Part shown: positions 28,158-37,389 of the stretch, piece after piece
How positions within the stretch are numbered: the first letter of the stretch is position 1
Layout of the letters: each line of letters starts with the position of its first letter
Assembly (NCBI GenBank): GCA_000720535.1
Contig: JOAZ01000027.1
Location: 1-64,000, forward strand
Origin: Streptomyces halstedii
GTDB taxonomy: Bacteria; Actinomycetota; Actinomycetes; Streptomycetales; Streptomycetaceae
Length of the DNA: 64,000 nt
Direction: 5' to 3'
Notes under the pieces: model-generated
What the model saw: only the letters and a program-made list of their open reading frames with translations
Told to the model about the DNA's origin: nothing
Databases searched by the model: none
Made by a program: the position numbers and the translations under genes

Positions 28158-28793
28158 CTGAACGGTCACCTCGACCACCGCAACCCCCTCGTGTTCGACA
28201 CGCGCGAGCTGGGTCGGCGTCCCGGTGCCATGAAGCGGCTGACCCGGACGGTGGAAGCGCCGCAGGACCTCGGTATCGACGGGGTCGTCGGTGTGCCGGA
28301 GAAGGCGCCCCTGGTGCTGGACCTCCGCCTCGAATCGGTCATGGAGGGGGTGCTCGTCACGGGCACCGCCCGTGCGACGGCCGAAGGGGAGTGCGTAAGG
28401 TGTCTGGAGCCGCTGGCCCTGGAGGTCGAAGCGGACTTCCAGGAGATGTTCTCGTACCCTGACGCCGACGACCGGAGCCGCAGCGCGGATCCGGTCGACG
28501 ACGCCGAGGACGACGAGGACAGGTTCTTTCTCGAGGACGGTTTGTTCGACCTCGAAACCGTGCTGCGTGACGCGGTGGTGCTCGCACTGCCGTTGCAGCC
28601 GGTGTGCAAGGAGACCTGTGCCGGTCTGTGTTCCGAATGCGGGATCAGGCTGGACGAGAATCCGGGCCACCACCACGATGCCGTCGACATCCGTTGGGCG
28701 GCACTGCAAGGACTCGCCGACACCGTTCAGGACGGCGAGAAGGACAACATGGGCGGCGCCGAACCTGGCGTCGACGAGAAGCAGGAGAAGTAG
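28158..28793 (+). CDS. DUF177 (YceD-like) protein, probable CTG start
   Basis: About 211 residues. The conserved core is present: [20 protein letters not shown] near the N-terminus, and cysteine pairs CVRC near 81 and [13 protein letters not shown] near 149-161. DUF177 proteins are encoded next to rpmF in most bacteria and are linked to 23S rRNA accumulation. The only starts open to the ribosome after the in-frame TGA at 28134 are CTG 28158 and GTG 28191. CTG is preceded by AGGAGAAGCC at ideal spacing and keeps the conserved NPL; GTG has no ribosome binding site and removes it. Confidence 0.88.
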   Translation: MNGHLDHRNPLVFDTRELGRRPGAMKRLTRTVEAPQDLGIDGVVGVPEKAPLVLDLRLESVMEGVLVTGTARATAEGECVRCLEPLALEVEADFQEMFSYPDADDRSRSADPVDDAEDDEDRFFLEDGLFDLETVLRDAVVLALPLQPVCKETCAGLCSECGIRLDENPGHHHDAVDIRWAALQGLADTVQDGEKDNMGGAEPGVDEKQEK

Positions 28794-28795
28794 CC

Positions 28796-28969
28796 GTGGC
28801 TGTTCCGAAGCGGAAGATGTCGCGCAGCAACACGCGCCACCGCCGGTCGCAGTGGAAGGCTGCGGTCCCCACCCTGGTTTCGTGCGAGCGTTGCCAGGAG
28901 CCGAAGCTGCAGCACATCGCGTGCCCGAGCTGCGGCACCTACAACAAGCGCCAGGTCCTCGAGGTCTGA
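28796..28969 (+). CDS. rpmF: 50S ribosomal protein L32
   Basis: 57-residue L32 with the zinc-ribbon cysteines intact (CERCQEPK near residue 30, CPSCG near 43) and the usual start [17 protein letters not shown]. The GTG start lies two bases after the DUF177 stop, and AGGAGAAG in the end of that gene serves as its ribosome binding site. rnc follows after 19 bases. Confidence 0.98.
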   Translation: MAVPKRKMSRSNTRHRRSQWKAAVPTLVSCERCQEPKLQHIACPSCGTYNKRQVLEV

Positions 28970-28988
28970 GCGGCTGGTGAGAGGCCCG

Positions 28989-29813
28989 ATGTCTGAGTTG
29001 TCCAGCGCCAAGAAGCAGGCAGACAACATCAACACAGCCTCGTCCCACACGCTTCTGGAAGGGCGGCTCGGGTATCACCTCGAGTCCGCCCTTCTGGTGC
29101 GTGCGCTGACCCACCGTTCGTACGCGTACGAGAACGGCGGTCTGCCCACCAACGAGCGGCTGGAGTTCCTCGGGGACTCGGTGCTCGGCCTGGTGGTCAC
29201 GGACACGCTGTACCGGACCCACCCCGACCTGCCCGAAGGCCAGCTGGCCAAGTTGCGGGCCGCGGTGGTCAATTCGCGTGCGCTTGCGGAGGTGGGCCGC
29301 GGGCTCGACCTCGGCTCCTTCATCCGGCTCGGCCGCGGTGAAGAGGGCACGGGGGGCCGGGACAAGGCTTCCATCCTCGCCGACACCCTCGAAGCGGTGA
29401 TCGGCGCCGTCTATCTCGACCAGGGCCTCGACGCGGCCTCGGAGCTGGTGCACCGGCTCTTCGACCCGTTGATCGACAGGTCCTCCAACCTCGGGGCCGG
29501 CCTGGACTGGAAGACCAGTCTCCAGGAACTCACCGCGAGCGAGAGCCTCGGCGTGCCCGAGTACCTCGTCACGGAGACCGGCCCGGACCACGAGAAGACC
29601 TTCACTGCTGCCGCTCGCGTCGGTGGTGTCTCGTACGGCACCGGCACCGGCCGTAGCAAGAAGGAAGCGGAGCAGCAGGCGGCCGAGTCCGCCTGGCGCG
29701 AGATCAGCGCCGCCGCCGAGGCGCGGGAGGCGGCGGCGAAGTCCGCCGCCGGGGCAGGGGCCGCCGACACCCCTGCCGCGGACCCGTCGCACACGGACGC
29801 CGCTCCGGCCTGA
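28989..29813 (+). CDS. rnc: Ribonuclease III (AbsB)
   Basis: 274-residue double-strand-specific endoribonuclease that processes rRNA and mRNA. In S. coelicolor the orthologue is absB, a global regulator of antibiotic production. The signature [12 protein letters not shown] near residue 55 holds the catalytic acids, a second set is [14 protein letters not shown] near 130, and a dsRNA-binding domain covers about 180-250. The last 30 residues are an Ala-rich tail. ATG 28989 was preferred to GTG 28977 in the same frame. Confidence 0.97.
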   Translation: MSELSSAKKQADNINTASSHTLLEGRLGYHLESALLVRALTHRSYAYENGGLPTNERLEFLGDSVLGLVVTDTLYRTHPDLPEGQLAKLRAAVVNSRALAEVGRGLDLGSFIRLGRGEEGTGGRDKASILADTLEAVIGAVYLDQGLDAASELVHRLFDPLIDRSSNLGAGLDWKTSLQELTASESLGVPEYLVTETGPDHEKTFTAAARVGGVSYGTGTGRSKKEAEQQAAESAWREISAAAEAREAAAKSAAGAGAADTPAADPSHTDAAPA

Positions 29814-29889
29814 CCCTGGTGGAAGCCCCCCGGTGCCTCGTGCGCCGGGGGGTTTCGCTGTCCCGATCCTGTTCCCGAGGAGCACCGCG

Positions 29890-30747
29890 ATGCCCGAACT
29901 GCCCGAGGTCGAAGTCGTCCGCAGGGGGCTGGAGCGCTGGGTCTCCGGGCGCACGGTCGAGGACGTGGACGTCCTGCACCCGCGCGCCGTCCGCCGGCAC
30001 CTCGCGGGCGGCACCGATTTCGCGGCCCGGCTCACGGGCCTGCGCTTCGGGACCGCGATGCGGCGCGGCAAGTACCTGTGGATCCCGCTGGACGAGGTGT
30101 CCGCCTCACTGCTCGGCCACCTCGGCATGAGCGGCCAGCTGCTCGTCCAGCCGTCCGACGCCCCGGACGAGAAGCACCTGCGGATCCGGGTCCGCTTCGC
30201 CGACGACCTCGGCACCGAGATGCGCTTCGTCGACCAGCGGACCTTCGGCGGCCTCTCGCTCCACGACAACACCCCGGACGGTCTGCCCGACGTCATCGCG
30301 CACATCGCCCGCGACCCCCTGGACCCGGCCTTCGACGACGCCGCGTTCCACACGGCGCTGCGCCTGCGCCGTACGACGATCAAGCGCGCGCTGCTCGACC
30401 AGTCCCTGATCAGCGGGGTCGGCAACATCTACGCGGACGAGGCGCTGTGGCGTGCCGGAATCCACTACGAGCGGCCGACCGCGTCCTTCACCCGGCCGAG
30501 GACGGCGGAGCTGCTGGGCCACGTCCGGGCCGTGATGCGCGAGGCCCTCGACCAGGGCGGCACCAGCTTCGACAGCCTGTACGTCAACGTGAACGGCCAG
30601 TCCGGCTACTTCGACCGGTCGCTGGACGCCTACGGGCGCGAGGACGAGCCCTGCCACCGCTGCGGGACGCCGATCCGGCGCCGGCCGTGGATGAACCGCT
30701 CCAGCTACTTCTGCCCGCGCTGCCAGCGCCCGCCCCGCCCGGCCTGA
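29890..30747 (+). CDS. mutM: Formamidopyrimidine-DNA glycosylase
   Basis: 285-residue Fpg removing oxidised purines such as 8-oxoguanine. It begins [14 protein letters not shown], with the catalytic Pro2 and Glu3. A helix-two-turn-helix region carries [13 protein letters not shown] near 177. It ends with the zinc finger [11 protein letters not shown]...YFCPRCQ near 257-280. Downstream of rnc, the order common in actinobacteria (rnc-mutM-smc), although here several genes intervene before smc. Confidence 0.97.
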   Translation: MPELPEVEVVRRGLERWVSGRTVEDVDVLHPRAVRRHLAGGTDFAARLTGLRFGTAMRRGKYLWIPLDEVSASLLGHLGMSGQLLVQPSDAPDEKHLRIRVRFADDLGTEMRFVDQRTFGGLSLHDNTPDGLPDVIAHIARDPLDPAFDDAAFHTALRLRRTTIKRALLDQSLISGVGNIYADEALWRAGIHYERPTASFTRPRTAELLGHVRAVMREALDQGGTSFDSLYVNVNGQSGYFDRSLDAYGREDEPCHRCGTPIRRRPWMNRSSYFCPRCQRPPRPA

Positions 30748-30793
30748 CCGGCCGGCAGGGCCGGGGATCCCGGGCCCGCCGGGGGCGTCCGGC

Positions 30794-31765
30794 TCAGAAG
30801 CCGAAGTCCTGCGTCCACCAGGGGCCGCCGGAGCCGAGGTGCACGCCCACGCCGAGCGTCGTGTAGTCGCAGTTGAGGATGTTGGCGCGGTGGCCGTCGC
30901 TGGCCATCCAGGCGTCCATCACCGCTTGGGCGTCGGCCTGGCCGCGGGCTATGTTCTCGCCGCCCAGACCCGTCACCCCGGCCGCTTCGGCGCGGTCCCA
31001 CGGGGTCGCGCCGTCGGGGTCGGTGTGGCCGAAGAAGTCGCGGGCCGCCATGTCCTCGCTGAAGTCCTGGGCGAGCGCGGTGAGCGAGGCGCTGGCGGTG
31101 ACCGGGCTGCACCCGACCTTGGCGCGCTCCTGGTTGACCAGGGAGAGCACGGCGGCCTGGGCGGTGGTCGCCGCCGGGGCGCTCGCAGAGCGGCTGGGGG
31201 AGGCGGACGCCGTCTTCGGCGCGGGGGCCTTGGTGGTGGGGCTCACGCTCTTCTCGGGAGCCGCGGTCTTCGGAGCCGTGGCCGTCCGCTCGGGCGTGGC
31301 CGCGGCGGTCTTCGAGGGCGCCTCGGTCGTCGCCGGGGCGGACGACGGCTTCGTGCCGCGTTCCGAGGCCGTGGCCGAGGGCTTGTCGTCGGTGCCGGCG
31401 GTCTTCGAGGGTGCCGCGGAACGGCCGCCGCCCCGGTCCGCCCCCGAGGACGCCGCGGCGGAGGCGCCGTTGGTGGGGGACTCGGAGGAGCCGCCCTGTG
31501 TCAGCAGATCGGGCGCCCCGCCGGTCCGGTACGGGTCGGCCGTCGTGTCGCCGCTGACGCTGTACGTGTCGCCGCCGGGCAGCAGACCCGACGCGACGGC
31601 GACCGCGCCGACGGCCACCGCGGCGGAGACCCCGAGGAGACCGGCGCGCAGGGGTACTCCGGTCCGCTTCCTGCCATGGCCCTGACGGGTGGCCCGGTGT
31701 CCGCCCCCGGCACCGGCCGCGTTCTGCTCGGCGGGAGCTGCGCCCGCGCGTCGATGGCGTCCCAT
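30794..31765 (-). CDS. Membrane-anchored CAP/SCP-domain protein
   Basis: 323 residues. A basic cytoplasmic start (MGRHRRAGAAPAEQ) is followed by one membrane helix near 45-65 (VPLRAGLLGVSAAVAVGAVA) and a long Ser/Thr/Ala/Pro-rich linker. The C-terminal CAP (SCP/PR1) domain runs from about 205: LVNQERAKVGCSPV, FFGHTDPDGATPWDRAEAAG, GENIARGQ, WMASDGHRANIL. The domain should lie outside the cell. Bacterial members are little characterised; some bind calcium or lipids. ATG 31765 has AGGAAGG eight bases upstream. Confidence 0.92.
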   Translation of the reverse strand: MGRHRRAGAAPAEQNAAGAGGGHRATRQGHGRKRTGVPLRAGLLGVSAAVAVGAVAVASGLLPGGDTYSVSGDTTADPYRTGGAPDLLTQGGSSESPTNGASAAASSGADRGGGRSAAPSKTAGTDDKPSATASERGTKPSSAPATTEAPSKTAAATPERTATAPKTAAPEKSVSPTTKAPAPKTASASPSRSASAPAATTAQAAVLSLVNQERAKVGCSPVTASASLTALAQDFSEDMAARDFFGHTDPDGATPWDRAEAAGVTGLGGENIARGQADAQAVMDAWMASDGHRANILNCDYTTLGVGVHLGSGGPWWTQDFGF

Positions 31766-31924
31766 GCGCTGTGCCTTCCTCGTCCTCCGGGCCGCGCCGC
31801 GCGCGACGTCACCGTGTTTGCTGCCGCACTCACCCGTTCGGGTGAGGCTTTTGCGAGGGGACTGTACGCCATGGCGTACGGGGGCGACGTGCCCCGCGCG
31901 TATTCGCCCGGTTAGCGTTCGGAC

Positions 31925-32218
31925 ATGAACGCGGACATGACCGAAGAGGCACGACTCGTCGTCTGGGTACGCGGTCGAGTGCAACAAGTGGGGTTTCGCT
32001 GGTTCACCAGGGAAAACGCATTGGGGATCGGCGGCCTCACCGGCTTCGCCCTCAATCTCGACGACGGCCGGGTCCAGGTCGTGGCCGAAGGGCCGCGTGA
32101 GAATTGCCACCGTCTGCTCGAATGGCTCGCCTCCGACGACACGCCCGGCCGGGTGGACGGAGTCACTGAGATCTGGGACACGCCTCGCGGCGGTTACGAG
32201 GGATTCGCCATCCGCTGA
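31925..32218 (+). CDS. acyP: Acylphosphatase
   Basis: 97-residue small hydrolase of acyl phosphates. The active-site loop [15 protein letters not shown] near residue 15 contains the catalytic arginine, and the asparagine of [17 protein letters not shown] near 42 is also conserved. Divergent from the CAP-domain gene. ATG 31925 or ATG 31937 could be the start. Confidence 0.95.
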   Translation: MNADMTEEARLVVWVRGRVQQVGFRWFTRENALGIGGLTGFALNLDDGRVQVVAEGPRENCHRLLEWLASDDTPGRVDGVTEIWDTPRGGYEGFAIR

Positions 32219-32656
32219 TCACGCCCCCCGCGAGCCGGTGCCGATCCCCCGTGCGACCGGCGCGCGCCGAAAGGCGACCGGGCCGGTCCGGGGCCCCCGC
32301 ACCCGAAATGACCTGCGAAAGGACCGAGGGGCGACCCATGGTTGCCAAGAACGGGAACTCGTGCCAGGCTGCGGCATTGACGAAGATCTCCACGCCCCTC
32401 GGGACCCCGAAGGAGAGCCGCGCCCGATGATCACCGGGCGGCGCGCCCCCGGGACACCCGCCTCCACGGGGTGTGATCGTGTTGACCGTCAAACTTTTTG
32501 GTGAGACGCTGAAAACCCCGCGCACCTTACCTGTTCGGCAGAGCTCGTCGGTAGCAGAACCACAGTGAAGACAGGGCGAAGCCGAGCACCGCGGGTGCGA
32601 TTCCCTCACGACCCACACCGCATCGGTCGGTCACTCATTGTGGAGGACCATCCATC
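32219..32656. other. 438-base region between acyP and the small coiled-coil gene
   Basis: Contains a possible 30-residue ORF (listed separately) and, further on, a TTGACC element at 32482-32487 that could be a -35 hexamer for the following gene, although no good -10 follows at 17 bases. The sequence from about 32480 to 32530 is noticeably AT-richer than the surroundings. Confidence 0.4.
32338..32430 (+). CDS. Possible 30-residue peptide
   Basis: Short ATG ORF (MVAKNGNSCQ at the start, ending TPKESRAR) with a well-placed GAGGGGCGACCC ribosome binding site. One cysteine, no membrane helix. Nothing else supports it beyond the ribosome binding site; conservation of the peptide in relatives would be the test. 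Confidence 0.3.
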   Translation: MVAKNGNSCQAAALTKISTPLGTPKESRAR

Positions 32657-32869
32657 ATGGCAAAGGCGCTTCTCGGTTACGTCGGCGGTTCCGACCCGCG
32701 ACTCCTCGCCGAGATGCGACGGCTCCAGCAGCGCGTCCAGGACCTGGAATCCGAGCTCGTACGGATCCAGAGTGAGAACGACGCGCTCAACGCCGCCGCT
32801 CAGCACCAGGAGTCGCTGCTCGACAGCATCGACATCGACGTACCCCAGGCGGAGCCTGCACTGACCTGA
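32657..32869 (+). CDS. Small coiled-coil hypothetical protein
   Basis: 70-residue acidic protein. The N-terminus MAKALLGYVGGSDPRLLAE is followed by a heptad-like helix (LQQRVQDLESELVRIQSENDAL, residues 23-44). GGAGGACCATCCATC precedes the ATG. It is a soluble, probably oligomeric protein of unknown function, read toward smc. Similar short proteins occur at this place in other Streptomyces as far as I recall. Confidence 0.82.
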   Translation: MAKALLGYVGGSDPRLLAEMRRLQQRVQDLESELVRIQSENDALNAAAQHQESLLDSIDIDVPQAEPALT

Positions 32870-32977
32870 TCCGTCCCCTGTCCCGGTAAGGGCCCCTCGG
32901 TCAGGCGTGCCCGCCACGCACCCTCACACGGAACACGTCTCCGTCACGGATCGTCGTCCCGGACACCGCGTCGTCTC

Positions 32978-33073
32978 GTGATCCGGTCACTTCGTGATGC
33001 GATCGCTCCGTGATCCGGTCGCTTGGTGATCCGGTTGTCTCGTGATCCGGTCGCCTCGTGACGCGGCGACTGC
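32978..33073. repeat. 16-bp tandem repeat, six units
   Basis: Six consecutive 16-base units, consensus GTGATCCGGTCGCTTC, with one to several substitutions per unit and no length variation. The array lies upstream of the terminator that precedes smc. It contains no ORF with plausible codon use. Confidence 0.9.
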
Positions 33074-33110
33074 CCGCGATTCGTCACGCCGGCTCGCGTA
33101 AAGAGTGACA

Positions 33111-33135
33111 AGGGACGCCTCGGCGTCCCTTTTTC
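33111..33135 (+). terminator. Rho-independent terminator upstream of smc
   Basis: AGGGACGC-CTCG-GCGTCCCT stem-loop followed by TTTTT. This is the only classical T-run terminator seen besides the thiD/rpmB one. It would end transcription from the small coiled-coil gene before smc. Confidence 0.9.
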
Positions 33136-33237
33136 TTTGTCCCCCGGTCCGCCCCGGCGTATCGCTCTTCGCTTACCGTCTGATGTGCCCTGCACCTTCA
33201 TCGGTGAAACCGGGAGCGAAAGGTAGAGTCCGGCGGC

Positions 33238-36200
33238 GTGCACCTCAAGGCCCTGACCCTGCGTGGTTTCAAATCGTTCGCATCCGCCACGACCTTGCGG
33301 TTCGAACCGGGGATCACGTGTGTCGTGGGACCCAACGGATCCGGTAAATCCAATGTGGTGGACGCCCTTTCCTGGGTCATGGGCGAACAGGGCGCCAAAT
33401 CCCTGCGCGGCGGCAAGATGGAAGACGTGATCTTCGCCGGTACCACGGGAAGACCGCCGCTCGGCCGCGCGGAAGTGTCGCTGACCATCGACAATTCCGA
33501 CGGCGCGCTGCCCATCGAGTACGCCGAAGTGACGATCACGCGGATCATGTTCCGCAACGGCGGCAGTGAATACCAGATCAACGGCGACACCTGCCGGCTC
33601 CTGGACATCCAGGAACTCCTCTCCGACTCCGGTATCGGCCGGGAGATGCACGTCATCGTCGGCCAGGGCCGGCTCGACTCCGTCCTGCACGCCGACCCGA
33701 CGGGCCGCCGCGCCTTCATCGAGGAGGCGGCGGGTGTGCTCAAGCACCGCAAACGCAAGGAGAAGGCGCAGCGGAAGCTGGAGGCGATGGGGGCCAACCT
33801 CGCCAGGGTCCAGGACCTGACCGACGAGCTGCGGCGCCAGCTCAAGCCCCTGGGCCGGCAGGCGGCGGTGGCCCGACGGGCCGCCGTCATCCAGGCCGAT
33901 CTGCGCGACGCCCGGCTGCGGCTCCTCGCCGACGACCTGGTGCGGCTGCGCGAGGCCCTGCGCTCCGAGATCGCCGACGAGGCGGCCCTCAAGCGGCGCC
34001 GGGAGGCGGCGGAGGCCGACCTCAAGGCGGCGCTCGGCCGGGAGGCGGACCTGGAGGACGAGGTGCGGCGGCTGGCTCCGCGCCTCCAGCGGGCCCAGCG
34101 GACCTGGTACGAACTCTCCCAGCTCGCCGAACGGGTGCGCGGCACGATCTCGCTCGCGGACGCGCGGGTGAAGAGCGCCACCGCGGCCCCCGAGGAGGAG
34201 CGGCGCGGTCGCGACCCGGAGGACATGGAGCGCGAGGCCGCCCGGATCCGCGAGCAGGAGGCCGAGCTGGCGGCGGCCCTGGAGGCGGCCGAGCACGCGC
34301 TCGACGACACCTCCGCGCACCGGGCCGAGCTCGAACGCGAGCTGGCCGCCGAGGAACGCCGGCTCCGGGACGCCGCCCGCGCCATCGCCGACCGGCGCGA
34401 GGGCCTGGCCCGGCTGACCGGTCAGGTCAACGCGGCCCGTGGCCGGGCGGGTTCGGCACAGGCCGAGATCGACCGGCTGGCCGCCGCACGGGACGAGGCC
34501 CGGCAGCGGGCGGCCGCCGCCCAGGAGGAGTACGAGAGCCTCAAGACCGAGGTCGAGGGGCTCGACGCCGACGACCAGGAACTGGCGGAGCGCCACGAGG
34601 CCGCCGAACGGCGGCTGGCCGAGGCCGAGTCGGCGCTCGGTGACGCACGGGAGGAGGCCACCGCCGCCGAACGCCGGCGCGCCGCCCTCGCGGCCCGCCA
34701 CGAGGCGCTCTCCCTCGGGCTGCGCCGCAAGGACGGCACGGGGGTCCTGCTCGGCGCCCGGGACCGGCTGTCGGGCCTGCTCGGCCCGGCGGCGGAGCTG
34801 CTCACGGTCTCCCCGGGGTACGAGGTCGCGGTGGCGGCGGCGCTGGGGGCGGCGGCCGACGCGGTCGCGGTGCGGGACACGGCCACGGCGGCGGAGGCGA
34901 TCCGGCTGCTGCGCGAGCGGGACGCGGGGCGGGCGGCGCTGCTGCTGGGCTCTCCGGCCGGCGGACAGGTGCCCGCCCAGGAGGCGGCCGGAGCGGCGGA
35001 CCGGGCGCCCGGAGAGCCGGTGGCCGCTCCTTCCGGGGGCACGGACCCCGGGGGCACCGGCGGATCCGCCCCCCGCCCCGCCTTCCCGGCGCAGGCGCCG
35101 GAGCCCAACCAGGCGCCGGAGCCCGCCCCGGCCTTCGGGCGTACGGGTCCGGAACCGGAGGAGTCCCCGGCGCACCCGGCTCCCGGAGCCGTGCCCGCCG
35201 GGTCCGGGACACCGGACGCGGAGGCCCGTCCGGTGCCCGGTACCCGGGCGGAGGCCTCCGCCCGGCAGACCGCGGGGGCGCCGGCGGTCCCGGGCCAGGT
35301 CTCCGGCCAGGCGGGAGGGGACCTCGCCACCCGCCGGGCGCCCGCCGTGGCCACCCTGGTGCGGGGACCGGCCGGACTGGTGGCCGCCGTGGAGCGGCTG
35401 GTCCGCGACATGGTCGTCGTCGGCACCCTCGACGACGCGGAGGAGCTGGTCGCCGCCCACCCCGCGCTGACCGCCGTGACCGCCGAAGGCGATGTCCTCG
35501 GGGCCCACTTCGCGCACGGCGGCTCGGCCGGCGCGCCCAGCCTGCTGGAGGTGCGGGCCGCCGTCGACGAGGCCGCCGCCGAACTGGCCGAGCTGGCCGT
35601 GCGGTGCGAGGAACTCGCCGCCGGGCAGCGGCACGCGGCCGGACGGCGTGCCGAGGGCGCGGCCCGCGCCGAGGAGCTGGGGGAGCGGCGCCGGGCCGCC
35701 GAGCGGGAGAAGTCCGGGGTCGCCCAGCGGCTCGGGCGGCTGGCCGGGCAGGCCCGGGGCGCGGCCGAGGAGGCCGAGCGGACGGCGGCGGCCGCCGCCC
35801 GTGCCCAGGAGGCCCTGGAACAGGCGACCGAGGAGGCCGAGGAGCTCACCGAACGGCTGCTGGTCGCCCAGGAGACCCCGGTCGAGGAGGAACCCGACAC
35901 CTCCGTACGGGACCGGCTCGCCGCCGACGGGGCGAACGCGCGCCAGACGGAGATGGAGGCCCGCCTCCAGGTCCGCACCCATGAGGAGCGGGTCAGGTCG
36001 CTCGCCGGACGCGCCGACGCCCTCGACCGCGCGGCCGGGGCCGAACGCGCTGCCCGCGCCCGTGCCGAGCGGCGCCGGGCCCGGCTGCGGCACGAGGCCG
36101 GGGTGGCCGCCGCCGTGGCGTCCGGTGCCCGGCAACTGCTCGCCCACGTCGAGGTGTCCGTCGTACGGGCCGACCGGGAGCGGGCGTCGGCCGAGGCGGC

Positions 36201-37137
36201 GAAGGCCGAGGGTGAGCGGGAGCTGACGGCCGAGCGCAACCGCGGCCGGGACGTGAAGAGCGAACTGGACCGGCTCACCGACTCGGTGCACCGGGGCGAG
36301 GTGCTGGGCGCGGAGAAGCGGCTGCGCGTGGAGCAGCTGGAGACCAAGGCGCTGGAGGAGTTCGGGGTGGAACCGGCGGACCTGGCCGCCGAGTACGGGC
36401 CCGGCCAGCTGGTGCCGCCGTCCCCCGCGGCCGGTGACGAGGAGCTCCCGGAGGACCCGGAGCACCCCCGGAACCGTCCGGTGCCGTTCGTCCGGGCCGA
36501 GCAGGAGAAGCGGCTGAAGGCGGCCGAACGGGCGTACCAGCAACTCGGGAAGGTGAATCCGCTCGCCCTGGAGGAGTTCTCCGCGCTGGAGGAACGGCAC
36601 AAGTTCCTCTCCGAGCAGCTCGATGACCTGAAGAAGACGCGGGCCGACCTGACACAGGTGATCAAGGAGGTCGACGAGCGGGTGGAGCAGGTGTTCACGG
36701 AAGCGTTCCGGGACACCGCGCGTGAGTTCGAAGGCGTCTTCTCCCGGCTCTTCCCCGGCGGCGAGGGCCGTCTCGTCCTCACCGACCCCGGCAACATGCT
36801 GACCACCGGCCTGGACGTGGAGGCGAGGCCGCCGGGCAAGAAGGTCAAGCGGCTCTCCCTGCTGTCGGGCGGCGAGAGATCCCTTACGGCCGTTGCCCTC
36901 CTGGTCTCCATCTTCAAGGCGCGGCCCAGCCCGTTCTACGTGATGGACGAGGTCGAGGCGGCGCTCGACGACACCAACCTGCAACGGCTGATCGGGATCA
37001 TGGAGGAGCTCCAGGAGAGCTCCCAGCTGATCGTGATCACGCACCAGAAGCGGACGATGGAGGTCGCCGACGCGCTCTACGGCGTCTCGATGCAGGGCGA
37101 CGGCGTGTCCAAGGTGATCAGCCAGCGTCTGCGCTGA
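33238..37137 (+). CDS. smc: Chromosome segregation protein SMC with expanded hinge
   Basis: 1299-residue condensin ATPase, about 110 longer than usual. N-terminal head: HLKALTLRGFKSF and Walker A GPNGSGKSN near residue 31. Two long coiled-coil arms flank the hinge (about 490-735). The C-terminal head has signature LLSGGERSLTA near 1208 and Walker B YVMDEVEAALDD near 1233. The hinge is interrupted at about residues 573-700 by a Pro/Ala/Gly-rich segment of low complexity. Both hinge halves continue cleanly on either side (ALLLGSPA before, PAVATLVRGPAGL after), so the insert may loop out. In Streptomyces, SMC aligns and compacts chromosomes at sporulation. Confidence 0.96.
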   Translation: MHLKALTLRGFKSFASATTLRFEPGITCVVGPNGSGKSNVVDALSWVMGEQGAKSLRGGKMEDVIFAGTTGRPPLGRAEVSLTIDNSDGALPIEYAEVTITRIMFRNGGSEYQINGDTCRLLDIQELLSDSGIGREMHVIVGQGRLDSVLHADPTGRRAFIEEAAGVLKHRKRKEKAQRKLEAMGANLARVQDLTDELRRQLKPLGRQAAVARRAAVIQADLRDARLRLLADDLVRLREALRSEIADEAALKRRREAAEADLKAALGREADLEDEVRRLAPRLQRAQRTWYELSQLAERVRGTISLADARVKSATAAPEEERRGRDPEDMEREAARIREQEAELAAALEAAEHALDDTSAHRAELERELAAEERRLRDAARAIADRREGLARLTGQVNAARGRAGSAQAEIDRLAAARDEARQRAAAAQEEYESLKTEVEGLDADDQELAERHEAAERRLAEAESALGDAREEATAAERRRAALAARHEALSLGLRRKDGTGVLLGARDRLSGLLGPAAELLTVSPGYEVAVAAALGAAADAVAVRDTATAAEAIRLLRERDAGRAALLLGSPAGGQVPAQEAAGAADRAPGEPVAAPSGGTDPGGTGGSAPRPAFPAQAPEPNQAPEPAPAFGRTGPEPEESPAHPAPGAVPAGSGTPDAEARPVPGTRAEASARQTAGAPAVPGQVSGQAGGDLATRRAPAVATLVRGPAGLVAAVERLVRDMVVVGTLDDAEELVAAHPALTAVTAEGDVLGAHFAHGGSAGAPSLLEVRAAVDEAAAELAELAVRCEELAAGQRHAAGRRAEGAARAEELGERRRAAEREKSGVAQRLGRLAGQARGAAEEAERTAAAAARAQEALEQATEEAEELTERLLVAQETPVEEEPDTSVRDRLAADGANARQTEMEARLQVRTHEERVRSLAGRADALDRAAGAERAARARAERRRARLRHEAGVAAAVASGARQLLAHVEVSVVRADRERASAEAAKAEGERELTAERNRGRDVKSELDRLTDSVHRGEVLGAEKRLRVEQLETKALEEFGVEPADLAAEYGPGQLVPPSPAAGDEELPEDPEHPRNRPVPFVRAEQEKRLKAAERAYQQLGKVNPLALEEFSALEERHKFLSEQLDDLKKTRADLTQVIKEVDERVEQVFTEAFRDTAREFEGVFSRLFPGGEGRLVLTDPGNMLTTGLDVEARPPGKKVKRLSLLSGGERSLTAVALLVSIFKARPSPFYVMDEVEAALDDTNLQRLIGIMEELQESSQLIVITHQKRTMEVADALYGVSMQGDGVSKVISQRLR

Positions 37138-37389
37138 CGCCCGGCTTCGGCCGTTCGGGGACTCCCACCCACCCTTCACACAATCTTCAACGTCCCCCCG
37201 CGCATTCCGGGCACTCCTGGGTACTCGACCGTCCTGAACCGGGCTGGACCCCGGTCCCGGCTACGAGACACGAACACATCAACCCCGCACGGTCGTTCCG
37301 GCGTTCAAGTGGTGGTCGCGTGAGACGTGTGCGCCACTGGGAGGGTTCACCCCCCACGCCTGACGGTGCGGCAGGCAACAGGAGCTCAT

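Noticed and set aside
32978-33073. CRISPR array
   Set aside because: The 16-bp units are contiguous with no spacers, and no cas genes are present.
32944-37179. 1411-codon minus frame opposite smc
   Set aside because: Antisense shadow of smc with His/Gly/Leu-rich composition and no motifs.
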